From Parasalinivibrio latis (GTDB lineage Bacteria > Pseudomonadota > Gammaproteobacteria > Enterobacterales > Vibrionaceae): DNA of 64,000 nt. Below the pieces are notes generated by a model. That model saw nothing but the letters and a program-made list of their open reading frames with translations. It made no database searches and was not told where the DNA came from. Position numbers and translations under genes: made by a program. The DNA is taken from NCBI RefSeq assembly GCF_036825535.1, contig NZ_CP098812.1:1054001-1118000 (forward strand), written 5' to 3'. Positions 15,780-27,368 of the stretch are shown here, in pieces. The stretch's first letter is position 1. Every line of letters begins with the position of its first letter.

Positions 15780-16520
15780 TCAGTATGCGGCTTTGAGCCC
15801 GTAACCTTCCAGAATGTTTTTTACGCGTTCCATGGTTTCTTTTGACGGTGGTTCAACCCCTGGCAACGGGTAATCGTAGCCCATGGCTTCCCACTTGTGT
15901 TCACCCAGTTTGTGGTAAGGGAGCATCTCAATTTTCTCGACGTTATCCATATCTTTCAGGAATTCACCGAGTTTATGTGCAGATGCATCGTCGTCAGTGT
16001 AGCCGGGCACTACGACATAGCGAATCCAGGTTGTCTTGCCAATCTTGTTGAGGTAGCGGGCAAAATCCAGCGTGCGCTTGTTGGACACACCAACCAGGTC
16101 CTGGTGGATTTCGTCATCCATCTGCTTGATATCCAACATAACAAGATCGGTGACTTCCAGTGCTTCGTCGATAACATCCGTAAACTTGCGAATGTGGCCA
16201 TTGGTATCAAGGCAGGTATGGATACCTTCGGCCTTGGCTGCACGGAACAGGTCTCGCACAAACTCTGGCTGAAGCATGGCTTCACCGCCAGACGCTGTTA
16301 CACCGCCACCGGAAGCGTTGATGAAGTGGCGGTAGGAGCGCAACTCCTTCATGATTTCTTCTACCGTCGCATCCCTTCCGTCGTGAAGATCCCAGGTATC
16401 CCGGTTGTGACAGTACTTACAACGGAACAGGCATCCCTGGAGAAAAACGATGAATCGAATACCAGGACCATCCACGGTACCGCAGGATTCGAAAGAGTGA
16501 ATACGGCCTATTGCTGACAT
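15780..16520 (-). CDS. pflA: Pyruvate formate-lyase activating enzyme
   Basis: A 246-residue radical SAM enzyme, the same length as E. coli PflA. The iron-sulphur cluster motif is C30-x3-C34-x2-C37 (CLFRCKYC), and the glycine-rich GGGVTASGGEAML and the region near LDTNG bind S-adenosylmethionine. It abstracts a hydrogen from the glycine of PflB to make the active glycyl radical under anaerobic conditions. In most relatives it lies next to pflB; here a three-gene signalling operon of about 7 kb separates them, so it must be transcribed on its own or from inside that region. Confidence 0.97.
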   Translation of the reverse strand: MSAIGRIHSFESCGTVDGPGIRFIVFLQGCLFRCKYCHNRDTWDLHDGRDATVEEIMKELRSYRHFINASGGGVTASGGEAMLQPEFVRDLFRAAKAEGIHTCLDTNGHIRKFTDVIDEALEVTDLVMLDIKQMDDEIHQDLVGVSNKRTLDFARYLNKIGKTTWIRYVVVPGYTDDDASAHKLGEFLKDMDNVEKIEMLPYHKLGEHKWEAMGYDYPLPGVEPPSKETMERVKNILEGYGLKAAY

Positions 16521-16688
16521 GACGTTTATTTCTCCGCTTGTGCGTTTGGTCGTTATTTTATTACAAAACGTAGGGATAAAGTAGCATACCGAGCCCGATT
16601 CAACCCGGCAGCTGACAACGGGTTCAAATGTGTGCCTGAATCCATACTGTGGGCAAATGTCTGCAAGTATTCTTGGGGATTCCCACTA

Positions 16689-17891
16689 TCAATTGCTATT
16701 CAGCCCTTCAGCTACTCTGGCACATGGGTTGCGGACAACCCAATGCCGGTGCCAGGCTGCAAGTTCGGATGCTGGCATCGGGCGGCCAACAAAGTAACCC
16801 TGTGCCATGTCACACCCTTCACTTCGAAGGGACCACCAATGGGATTCTGATTCAACGCCTTCTGCTACAGCTTTCAACGAAAGACGGTTGGTCAGCAAAA
16901 GGCAGGCCTCGATAATGGTTGCTGAGGCTTTGCTGTTATGGGATGACTGGACAAAATCCTTGTCAATTTTCAGGGACTCAAACGGCAGGCTTTCCAACTG
17001 TTTCAGTGAAGAATAGCCGGTGCCAAAGTCATCGATTGAGAGCTTACAGCCGTGCATGCTCAGCCGGGATGCCGCTTCCAGGGCTTGCCCTGGTTTGTGT
17101 GCCTGGTTGGATTCGGTGATTTCGAAATAGATCTGTTCATTGAAATCCGGGGTCTGTTCGATGATCTGAATAACCTCGTCGACAAAACCCTCACAGACCA
17201 GGTTCATTGGGGTGATATTGATAGCGGTGCGCCTGCCCGCCAGTTTGTCGCGGTTTGCCAACGTAATCCGGATGCTGTTGATTGTCTGGGGGGCTTCTAA
17301 ACCGGCTTCTTCCAATTGGGGCAGGAATGCCCCCGGTGGTATCACTCCGTGCTCGGGGTGTTCCAGCCTGAGCAGCGCCTCGCTGGCAACCCATTCTCCG
17401 TCTTTCAATGAGACAATGGGTTGATACCAAGGCTTAATCCAGCCTGCATTGTAAGCAGCTTCCACTTCAACCGTGGTCAGCATGGTGACAGGCCGTTGCT
17501 CGGACAGCATGTGCTTGCGCGCCAGTTCAACTGTCTCTGAGAGCTCTTCTATGGCTGCCGGCTTTGGCAGGCAGCCCAGTATGTTCAACCGGTAGCTCTG
17601 GCACATGCGTTCTACGGTGTTGATAACCTCCAGGCTGGCTGCGCTGGTGATGACCACACTGCCTTTAAAAGCCTTTTCAGCAATGCAGCCAAGGAACTGA
17701 ATGCCATCCATTTCCGGCATGTTGAGGTCACACAGTATCAAGTCCGGCTGGAACGTCTTCATTGCATCCAGGGCCTCAAGGCCGGTGGCGGCATCGCAAA
17801 TCGAGTCTTCGGCTGTAATAACCCGGTTCAATTGGGTGTGCAGAATATTACGCTGGAATGGATGGTCTTCAATTAACAGTATTCTCATCAC
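16689..17891 (-). CDS. Response regulator with EAL cyclic-di-GMP phosphodiesterase domain
   Basis: A 400-residue REC-EAL protein, the size of Pseudomonas RocR. The receiver (1-125) has acidic residues ED and the phosphorylation site in LILCDLNMPEMDG. The EAL domain (about 150-390) keeps the catalytic set: EALLR, the asparagine in NITPMN, FEITES, SIDDFGTGYSSL, LKIDKDF, AEGVES and QGYFVG, so it should hydrolyse cyclic-di-GMP. It lacks the helix-turn-helix at the end of Vibrio VieA. The start overlaps the stop of the hybrid kinase gene (ATGA), showing translational coupling. It is the last gene of the operon. Confidence 0.92.
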   Translation of the reverse strand: MMRILLIEDHPFQRNILHTQLNRVITAEDSICDAATGLEALDAMKTFQPDLILCDLNMPEMDGIQFLGCIAEKAFKGSVVITSAASLEVINTVERMCQSYRLNILGCLPKPAAIEELSETVELARKHMLSEQRPVTMLTTVEVEAAYNAGWIKPWYQPIVSLKDGEWVASEALLRLEHPEHGVIPPGAFLPQLEEAGLEAPQTINSIRITLANRDKLAGRRTAINITPMNLVCEGFVDEVIQIIEQTPDFNEQIYFEITESNQAHKPGQALEAASRLSMHGCKLSIDDFGTGYSSLKQLESLPFESLKIDKDFVQSSHNSKASATIIEACLLLTNRLSLKAVAEGVESESHWWSLRSEGCDMAQGYFVGRPMPASELAAWHRHWVVRNPCARVAEGLNSN

Positions 17892-20800
17892 AGGTTTTCC
17901 ACTTCTGCTTTTAACTGAACGACAGATGCGCCCAGGCGCATCAGGTTTTCTGGGATTTTATGCCCCTGCTTCTGGCGGGCAGAGTCTTCGATAACCAGAC
18001 AAACATCGGCAATGGCATGGCAATCCATCATTCTCGCCGCGCCCTTGATACGGTGACTTAGTTGGGCTAGCTGGTCGTAGTCTTGCCTGTCAACACTGCA
18101 CAGCTGGGCGTAATCGTCCTGGCAAGTCACTGCGAACTGCCGGGCCATTTCCCGTCCCATTTCTTCATCCCCGAACAGGGCTGACAACTGGTTCATATCC
18201 AGTAGATGTGCTTGAACGTTGGTTGTTATGTTCGCATCATCTGCCTTTTGTTCATCCGGGATAGATACATGGAGAAAATCACCCAGATCCCATTCGTCAT
18301 CCTTTTGTTGTGGGCCGTTGCTGCCCGGCAGCCACGTATTGAGGGCTGCCTCCAGATCCGGTATTGAGATTGGTTTTACCAAAAAGGCATTAAAACCATA
18401 AGTCTGGCAAGGTTCTCCCTGACTACCAGCTGCGTTGGCAGTGAGCGCAAGGATTGGCAGGGGTGGTGCACCGGACAGCCGCTCAGCATCGCGGATTTTT
18501 TTCGTCAGGGTGTAGCCATCCATCTCGGGCATATGGCAGTCGGTGATAAGAAGCGGATAGGCAAAGGACGAAATGGCCTTCAGTGCCTCTATGCCATTTT
18601 CAACAATATCTGCAACGTAACCGAGTTTTTGCAACTGGCGTCGGATGATTTCCTGGTTGATAGGATGGTCTTCAGCCACCAGGAGCAACTTACCCTGGGC
18701 TACGGCTTCATCCCTGCTGAGTAATACCTGCTCTGCGTCGGCAGTTTCTTTCGTGGTATCCACTGACTGGAAGTCGTTCTCAATCGCCAGCCTCAGGTGT
18801 TCAGGGAGCAGAGGGTTGAGAGAAACCTGCCACCCAAGCTCACAAGGTTCCGGCGACAGCATACTGCGCTCGCAGAAGGTAACCCACAAGGCCCCCGGAA
18901 GACGGGTCTTTAACTGTGCTTGCATGACTTGCTGGGTTTCAAGCCAGGTATCAGTGATAAAGATGTGTGAGGCACGCATGTCCAGCGCTTCCTGGACAAC
19001 GCCCTGCCAAGGGTTGGATGGGACAAACCGGACGGTTTCAAAAAATGCTTCCAAATACTGGGCGAGGGCAATGTCGGCACTGAGTTGATCTCCGACACAC
19101 AGGCAAACCGGCCTCTTTTTGAGTGCCAAAGCGGGCTCAACGACCGGAAATGCCAGTATAAAACTGAAACAGGTGCCCACATTAGGCTCACTGGAGACCT
19201 GTATTTCACCACCCATCAGGTGTACCAACTCCCGGCAGATAGACAAACCCAGGCCGGTACCACTGAACCGGCGGTTGGCATGCCCTTCCGCCTGCTCAAA
19301 TGGCTGGAAAAGGCGCTTACAGTCATCGTGGGAAATACCGATGCCTGTGTCAGAGACAGAAAACCGGAGTGACTGTTTTTCACTGTCTGATGACAGGCAA
19401 TCTACCAGCAGGGTAATTTGTCCTGTCTGGGTAAATTTAATGGCGTTGTTCAGAAGGTTATTCAGGGTCTGTTTAAGGCGCAGATCGTCAGCCCAAACCT
19501 TATGGGCAACGGCCGGATCCAGCCAAAGTTTGAATCCTATCCCTTTCTGGTCGGCATGGATAACGTGTGGCCGGACAACTTCATAGATGGTTTCTGAAAG
19601 GTTGGTATCCCCCGGAATCAGGGACAGTTTGCCTGCCTCAATCTTAGAGAAATCCAGTACATCATTGACGATATTTAGCAGGTTGTGCGCTGACTGGGTG
19701 AGGTTGACATGGAGGCTTCTTGCATCCTGGTCCTTCACTTTTGGGGCCATGAGTTCCAATAGCCCCAATATGCCACTGATAGGTGTGCGGATTTCGTGGC
19801 TCATCATCGCCAGGAAGCGGGATTTTGCCTCAGTGGCTTCTTCTGCCTGAGCTCGGGCTTTTTCTAACTCCAGTTGCTGAGCCTTTACCTTGGAAATATC
19901 GGTTATCAGGGTATTCCATTTCCAACCGTGATCGATGGGCTGGATCTGGCTCCGGATCAGCACCCAGGCATCAATTCGTCCCGGAACAGACTCAATCTGC
20001 ACTTCCTGGTGCCAGTAGCCGGTAAGGATTGCTTCGGATACCGAGTGAATAAGTTCCTTGCCATCATGACGTGCCCGAGCCATCTCGAACAGGCATTCCG
20101 GGTTGGCAAAAAGTGTTTTGGGCGAGACACCCAACAGGGACTCTATTTTTTCGCTGACATACATCAGGGTGATGTCTGTTGGGTCTGCACTGTGCTGAAT
20201 GTGCTGAACCAGTGCCCCGTCTATATTGTTGGTAAGGTAAGTAAGCTGCTGTTCAAACGTTTTGCGTTGTTCCACTTCGCGGGAAAGCTTGCGGTTCCAG
20301 TAAAAAATAATACCCACAATCAACGAAATAACGGCACAGATAATGGCTCCCCAGAACAGGATCTCCTTGTAAGGAATTCCCTGGGAAAGGGTGACAGTGT
20401 TCCAGCGGTGCTCCAATTCTGAGTAGCGTGTCGGCGGGATGGCATTCAGTGCTTTGTTGAGCAGGTCCCGCAGCATGTCATTATCTTTCTGCACAGCAAG
20501 GCCTACCGGCTGGTACATGTGGTCCAGTGTACTGGGGATAACAGTAAGCTTGCCAAGGTAGCGGCTTTTCAGCAGTTCCGATGCACTGGACAGGGAAATG
20601 ACGCCCGCATCGACTTTGCCGTCTGTCAGGGCGTCAAGCAGCTCCGAGCTGTCTTCGTATGCAAATATTGGATTGTGCGGGTAGACCTCATTGGCAAGTA
20701 CCTGCCCATAACGGTTGGTTACCACTCCAATCCGGGTTTTATTTGAAAGGCTGCCCATTGGGCGCTGAGTTGAACCAATCAGTACCCATTGTTCTTCTGT

Positions 20801-21892
20801 GTAGGGCTGGCTGCATGCAAGGATTTTTTGGCGGTCGGGAGTACAGGTAACCGCAGCAACCAGATCTACCTCTTCAGTGTTGAGTCCAGTAAGGATAGTA
20901 GACAGGGCCGCCATTTCGACCGGGCGGATTTTGATATTGAGAGACTGGCCGATTTCTTCAAGTAAGTCTGCTGCCAGGCCCCGGAAGTTGCCATCTTTGT
21001 CCGTGAACTGGAAAGGGTAGTCACCGGGGTGGTATGCCACTCTCAGCTCGGCGGTATCCGCCAACCACTGCTTTTCTGACGGGTCAAGGTTCAGGGTATT
21101 GTGGCTGCCAAGCATCAGTTGCTGCCGCTCGGTCAGCCATTGGCTGTACAGGCCGTCGAGCTGGGACTTGGTCAGGGATTCAAAAGCGGTATTGAGCTTG
21201 TCGATCAGTGTGCTCTGACCTATCTGGGAGACGATAAACAGCCTGTCGTATGGCAGTGCCGTGAGTACGGTGAAATCGAGATTCTCGGCATCACTGTCAT
21301 TCATTTTAAGGGTGCTGAGGGTCAGGGCATTACTGACGTAGAGATCGACGGTCTGGTCTTTGATTGCCTGCAATGCCTGGGTTGACGTGGGAAAGGAAAT
21401 CAGCCTCGGAGTATAGGGGAGCAGGCCATCAAGTTGCTGTTCCAGCGCAACACCTTGCTCGACAGCAAAAATCGCAGAACTGGAATTCTCCAGGTCATAG
21501 TTTTCGTCCGAACGTGTAACCATCCCTTGGGGGGCGGACAGTATCGGATGGCTGAAAAGCATGTATTTCTGGCGGTCAATGGTGGATGACACACCAATCA
21601 GGGCATCAACTTTGTTTTGCCGGAAGGCGTCGAACATTGCGTCGAACGTCGGGTAGATAACCGGTTCAACCCGGTATCCAGCATGGTTTGCGATTAGCTC
21701 CATCATGGAAGGGAGTAAACCGACTACTTTCCCGCTGGCTGAAAGCTGGGAGAACGGGCTCCAGTTAAATGCCGGGTATCCGACACGGATAACATTTGAG
21801 CTGTCTTCAGCTTCTGCGGGTTCTAAGGATGCGGTGGCGGAAACTGATATAAAAGACATCAGAATGCACAAAAGGAAAAAGCCTTTTCTCAT
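17888..21892 (-). CDS. Hybrid sensor kinase of the BvgS/EvgS/VieS type
   Basis: A 1334-residue membrane kinase with a full phosphorelay. A signal peptide is followed by two periplasmic SBP_bac_3 domains (about 34-258 and 280-500), a membrane helix (511-531), a PAS-like region (545-670), the histidine domain with H699 in MMSHEIRTPISGILG, an ATPase domain, a degenerate receiver-like segment, a true receiver (VAEDHPINQEII, ITDCHMPEMDG) and a C-terminal Hpt domain (SHRIKGAARM). The paired Venus-flytrap domains suggest direct sensing of a small molecule. The gene overlaps its neighbours by 4 bp at both ends. The likely targets of phosphotransfer are the REC-TPR and REC-EAL proteins beside it. Confidence 0.93.
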   Translation of the reverse strand: MRKGFFLLCILMSFISVSATASLEPAEAEDSSNVIRVGYPAFNWSPFSQLSASGKVVGLLPSMMELIANHAGYRVEPVIYPTFDAMFDAFRQNKVDALIGVSSTIDRQKYMLFSHPILSAPQGMVTRSDENYDLENSSSAIFAVEQGVALEQQLDGLLPYTPRLISFPTSTQALQAIKDQTVDLYVSNALTLSTLKMNDSDAENLDFTVLTALPYDRLFIVSQIGQSTLIDKLNTAFESLTKSQLDGLYSQWLTERQQLMLGSHNTLNLDPSEKQWLADTAELRVAYHPGDYPFQFTDKDGNFRGLAADLLEEIGQSLNIKIRPVEMAALSTILTGLNTEEVDLVAAVTCTPDRQKILACSQPYTEEQWVLIGSTQRPMGSLSNKTRIGVVTNRYGQVLANEVYPHNPIFAYEDSSELLDALTDGKVDAGVISLSSASELLKSRYLGKLTVIPSTLDHMYQPVGLAVQKDNDMLRDLLNKALNAIPPTRYSELEHRWNTVTLSQGIPYKEILFWGAIICAVISLIVGIIFYWNRKLSREVEQRKTFEQQLTYLTNNIDGALVQHIQHSADPTDITLMYVSEKIESLLGVSPKTLFANPECLFEMARARHDGKELIHSVSEAILTGYWHQEVQIESVPGRIDAWVLIRSQIQPIDHGWKWNTLITDISKVKAQQLELEKARAQAEEATEAKSRFLAMMSHEIRTPISGILGLLELMAPKVKDQDARSLHVNLTQSAHNLLNIVNDVLDFSKIEAGKLSLIPGDTNLSETIYEVVRPHVIHADQKGIGFKLWLDPAVAHKVWADDLRLKQTLNNLLNNAIKFTQTGQITLLVDCLSSDSEKQSLRFSVSDTGIGISHDDCKRLFQPFEQAEGHANRRFSGTGLGLSICRELVHLMGGEIQVSSEPNVGTCFSFILAFPVVEPALALKKRPVCLCVGDQLSADIALAQYLEAFFETVRFVPSNPWQGVVQEALDMRASHIFITDTWLETQQVMQAQLKTRLPGALWVTFCERSMLSPEPCELGWQVSLNPLLPEHLRLAIENDFQSVDTTKETADAEQVLLSRDEAVAQGKLLLVAEDHPINQEIIRRQLQKLGYVADIVENGIEALKAISSFAYPLLITDCHMPEMDGYTLTKKIRDAERLSGAPPLPILALTANAAGSQGEPCQTYGFNAFLVKPISIPDLEAALNTWLPGSNGPQQKDDEWDLGDFLHVSIPDEQKADDANITTNVQAHLLDMNQLSALFGDEEMGREMARQFAVTCQDDYAQLCSVDRQDYDQLAQLSHRIKGAARMMDCHAIADVCLVIEDSARQKQGHKIPENLMRLGASVVQLKAEVENL

Positions 21893-23490
21893 GCGATGGC
21901 GTCTCCAGTTGGGTGAAGGCCCAGGGGCTGTTTTAGCAAATCGTATTTCTGGACAAGGGCTTGGTACCAGTCAGGTAAGGTGTGTCGAGCCTCGAATGTC
22001 CACCTTGCCTCGGTGATCAGCGTGCTGTGGTGTTCTGGTGTGAGGATTTTCTGGCAGGCAAGGGCAACGATACACCGGGCGAGGGTGATATCAAAACGGT
22101 TGTCTGGCCAGATTGAAATGATTTTACGTGCTGCCATTCGGAACTGCTTGTCCCGGTAAAATGCCATTGCTTCATCGTATTTTTCGTTGGTTCTCAGGCG
22201 GGCAACTTCCTGTTTTACCCAGCACTGCTTGATGGTTTTCAGCGTGGCGTTCTGTTCTTCAGTTGCGAGTTTACTCAGGGCAGACATCGCTGAACGCATA
22301 CCCTGGAACATACCTAGGTGGCAGCATGTCTGGTAGGACACAAAGTGAAATTCAAAGCTTTGCTGGGTAATGTCTTTGGCTTCTTCGCTCTTTGTCGCGA
22401 TCAAAAAACGGTAGGCAGCCAGCTGGTTACCCTGTATGGCTGAGTTGTGTGCCCGGACAATATTGAAAAAAGGCCGCTCCTGAGGGGAGATGGCTTTTTG
22501 CTGGGACAGTCGCAGCCAGATCTCGGTTGGCTGCTCTTTGACCAGTTGGCCTTCCAGCATCACTGCTGCCAACAAACAGTAGTAGTCGGGCAGGTTCCAC
22601 ACAGATTTGTGCAAAGTTGCTGCTGCTTCGAGAACATATTTGTCAGCTTCGTTGGAAAGGTACAGTGTCTGCCCCAGCCATATAAGGCAGAAGAGCCGGG
22701 TCAGGTTGTATGGGCAACTCTGGTGGGCTTGCTGAAGCGTAACAAAAGCACTGGAAGCTTTGCCTTCTTGGATTGCCTTTCGGGCATTCAGGTCCATCAC
22801 GCTGATGGATTTATTGTTCTGTGCCCACAAGGCATCAATAACTATTTCTGCTTCCGGCAGCCGTTTCTCTCCCATAAGAAGGTCAGCAAGCAAGGTTTTG
22901 GCCGGGAGGTAATCGTGCTTTTGAATAAAACTTTGCAGCATGGATATGGCCGCAGGGCGTTCGCCTTTCCGCACCATGTACTTTGCCAACATGGTGGCCG
23001 ACTTTTTAAATGCGTCAGGGGTCTTTGCTAGCTTCAGGGTTTCCCTTACTGCCGGAATTCCCCCGTTGCGATATGAGGTAATGACGGACGCATCGAGGTC
23101 GTGCTGGTGGAATGCAGCCATCAGGCGTTGCTGCATCATATCCGGGCGGAGAGGTTTTACCAGGTAGTCAGTCGGTTCGAATTCTGCAAACCCCATGACC
23201 ACCGAAAGTGACTCTTCGGCTGTGATAACAAAAAGCAGAGGATTGTGGCTGAGCATGTTATCCCGGCGAAGCCGCTCAAGCAGCTGCAGGCCGGTGCTGC
23301 CTAATCCCAGGTTGAAATCAACCAGCAGGATATCGAATCTGCGTGTTTGGCACATGCGAACGGCATCTGCAGCAGAGGATGCCGAGACGATAAGGTTAGG
23401 TTTGAATCCGCATCTTTGCAGGACGAGGCGGGTAGCACTTTGAATTATAGGGCTGTCATCAATAATCAGTACGGACTTGCTCTGATACAT
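21889..23490 (-). CDS. Receiver-TPR response regulator, VieB-like
   Basis: A 533-residue protein with an N-terminal receiver domain (acidic IIDD, phosphorylation site in ILLVDFNLG, lysine in YLVKPLR) and about 400 residues of helical TPR-like repeats. There is no DNA-binding or enzymatic domain. This architecture matches VieB of the Vibrio cholerae VieSAB system, where VieB restrains phosphotransfer from VieS to VieA. Here it is the first gene of the operon, whereas in V. cholerae the order is vieS-vieA-vieB. It overlaps the kinase gene by 4 bp. The ribosome site is weak. Confidence 0.88.
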   Translation of the reverse strand: MYQSKSVLIIDDSPIIQSATRLVLQRCGFKPNLIVSASSAADAVRMCQTRRFDILLVDFNLGLGSTGLQLLERLRRDNMLSHNPLLFVITAEESLSVVMGFAEFEPTDYLVKPLRPDMMQQRLMAAFHQHDLDASVITSYRNGGIPAVRETLKLAKTPDAFKKSATMLAKYMVRKGERPAAISMLQSFIQKHDYLPAKTLLADLLMGEKRLPEAEIVIDALWAQNNKSISVMDLNARKAIQEGKASSAFVTLQQAHQSCPYNLTRLFCLIWLGQTLYLSNEADKYVLEAAATLHKSVWNLPDYYCLLAAVMLEGQLVKEQPTEIWLRLSQQKAISPQERPFFNIVRAHNSAIQGNQLAAYRFLIATKSEEAKDITQQSFEFHFVSYQTCCHLGMFQGMRSAMSALSKLATEEQNATLKTIKQCWVKQEVARLRTNEKYDEAMAFYRDKQFRMAARKIISIWPDNRFDITLARCIVALACQKILTPEHHSTLITEARWTFEARHTLPDWYQALVQKYDLLKQPLGLHPTGDAIA

Positions 23491-23579
23491 CCACGAGGTA
23501 CTTCAAATCAGTCATTACATGCTTCCTGCCTCGAAATTTTTCACGTCCGGTATGAAAAGATTGGCAGTTCTATGTGGGG

Positions 23580-23607
23580 AGTATATGACAATTGTCTTAC
23601 AAACAAA
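23580..23607 (-). promoter_or_regulatory. Possible promoter with internal palindrome before the signalling operon
   Basis: On the minus strand TATACT (23580-23585) could be a -10 box, with a T-rich -35-like hexamer about 16 bases upstream. The spacer contains the perfect 10-bp palindrome GACAATTGTC (23587-23596), which could be an operator. The predicted start is about 95 bp upstream of the REC-TPR gene. Confidence 0.35.
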
Positions 23608-23710
23608 ACGGAGCAAAATGAAGTAATTCGGCGAATAGCTTGTTAATCACAATGAAAAGTTATGGTCTTTAACCAAATATCTATTCATTTCGTAAATATA
23701 TACAGACATA

Positions 23711-23741
23711 AAAAAACACCCGGCAAAACCGGGTGTTTTTG
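23711..23741 (-). terminator. Terminator of pflB
   Basis: A perfect 12-bp stem AAAAACACCCGG/CCGGGTGTTTTT with loop CAAAA lies 35 bp after the pflB stop codon and ends in T residues on both strands. Confidence 0.85.
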
Positions 23742-23775
23742 AAGCCGCAAGGGCTATCTCTGGCCTAAGCCACCA

Positions 23776-26052
<2,277 letters not shown>

Positions 26053-26131
26053 GATGTACCTACCTGTTTACATTCAGTAGAAAAGTAAGAGATTTCGACG
26101 TGTCGATTATGTTCAGCTAATACCCAGAGGC

Positions 26132-26995
26132 TTAGCTGTGACTGTGGTCGCCACGAAGATGAATCAGCCAGTAAGTCATGCCCACCAGCAGGCCACCACC
26201 AATGATGTTGCCAATGGTTACTGGAATTAAGTTATTCAGGATGAAGTGACTAACAGTCAGATCGGCGAAATCAGCCGAAGTATATCCTGTTGCTGCCCAG
26301 AATTCAGGGCTTGCGAAAGTTTTAATTACGATGCCCATTGGAATCATGAACATGTTTGCGATGCTGTGCTCAAAGCCTGATGCAACAAACATAGCAACAG
26401 GGAGAGACATCGCGAGAATTTTGTCTGAGACACTGCGGCAAGAATAGGTCATCCAAACAGCCAGACAGACCATCAGGTTACACAGGGTACCGAGTACAAC
26501 GGCCTGGATGAAAGTATGATGAAGTTTGTGTTGCGCAATCTTCATGGCGTTGATGCCCCAGTCACCGTGACCGGCCATGTGCTGGCCAGCAAGCCAGATC
26601 ATGGCAACGAAGAAGAATGCACCAACCATGTTACCGAAGTACACGGTTACCCAGTTGCGTCCAAGTTGGAACCAGGTAATGCGGTTACTTGCTTTCGCGA
26701 CAGTGGTTAAAACTGTGGATGTAAAGAGTTCACCACCGCAAACAACAACCAGGACCAAACCGAGGCTGAATGCCAGACCACCGGCAAACTTAACCAGACC
26801 CCAAGGCGCATCACCTGCACCGGCAGTTACGGTTGTATAGAAAACGAAAGCAATAGAAATGAATACGCCAGCAGTAATGGCAAGGATGAACGATTGGAAA
26901 GGCGCTTTAGTTGCCTTGTAAACCCCGACTTCTTCGGCTTTTTCTGCCATCGCGGGCGGCATAAGTGCGTCAAAAGGATTGGATTGAGTCTTCAC
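26132..26995 (-). CDS. focA: Formate channel FocA
   Basis: A 287-residue inner-membrane channel of the formate/nitrite family, moving formate out of and back into the cell. Six membrane helices and motifs AITAGVFISIAFVFY and SVSDKILAMSLPVAMFVASGFEHSIANMF are typical. I place the start at a GTG giving VKTQSNPFDALMPP, which lines up with the E. coli start MKADNPFDLL; a TTG 63 bp upstream is possible but would put the -10 box and FNR site inside or next to the coding region. It is the first gene of the focA-pflB operon, under a predicted FNR-dependent promoter. Confidence 0.95.
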   Translation of the reverse strand: MKTQSNPFDALMPPAMAEKAEEVGVYKATKAPFQSFILAITAGVFISIAFVFYTTVTAGAGDAPWGLVKFAGGLAFSLGLVLVVVCGGELFTSTVLTTVAKASNRITWFQLGRNWVTVYFGNMVGAFFFVAMIWLAGQHMAGHGDWGINAMKIAQHKLHHTFIQAVVLGTLCNLMVCLAVWMTYSCRSVSDKILAMSLPVAMFVASGFEHSIANMFMIPMGIVIKTFASPEFWAATGYTSADFADLTVSHFILNNLIPVTIGNIIGGGLLVGMTYWLIHLRGDHSHS

Positions 26996-27032
26996 GATAA
27001 TGCCCGTAGGTCTCCAAATTTTTGCTGAAAGG

Positions 27033-27074
27033 ATAGTAGCAGAGTTAACTCGCGACAAAATTGATCGAGATCAT
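27033..27074 (-). promoter_or_regulatory. FNR-activated class II promoter of focA-pflB
   Basis: TTGATCGAGATCAT (27061-27074) matches the FNR consensus TTGAT-N4-ATCAA in 9 of 10 fixed positions. On the minus strand TACTAT (27033-27038), preceded by TG one base away, forms an extended -10 box. The predicted start near 27026 puts the FNR site centre at -41.5, exactly where a class II activator binds. No -35 box is needed or obvious. Confidence 0.8.
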
Positions 27075-27266
27075 TGCTGTGAAAATTTATAACAAATATC
27101 CCGTTCATAATTTTTCACAATCAAATTAAGTGTATGAAATATAAAAATATAAAAAAATTGCGAACACTCAAAAAAAATTGAATTGTAATAAAATTACGTA
27201 TTTTTAACGAATCATAAGACAATATTCTGGGGTGAAATGTTGCATATGGGAAGATTTTTTTGCAAC

Positions 27267-27298
27267 CCATGAATACCTTTGTGGAAAGGTATTCATGG
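27267..27298. repeat. Perfect 14-bp inverted repeat between focA and ycaO
   Basis: CCATGAATACCTTT is followed after GTGG by its exact complement. The element lies in the 373-bp gap between focA and ycaO. No T run follows it on either strand in the sense needed for a terminator: on the minus strand, the direction of ycaO, GTTGCAAAAAAA follows. It may stabilise the ycaO mRNA end or be a protein-binding site. The rest of the gap is AT-rich, with a smaller hairpin (TAGCGA/TCGCTA) at about 27324-27341. Confidence 0.6.
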
Positions 27299-27368
27299 TT
27301 AGTACAACTTACTTATTAATTTTAGCGAAATGTCTCGCTAAATTGACCATTCAGCCTCAACGCCTGTC

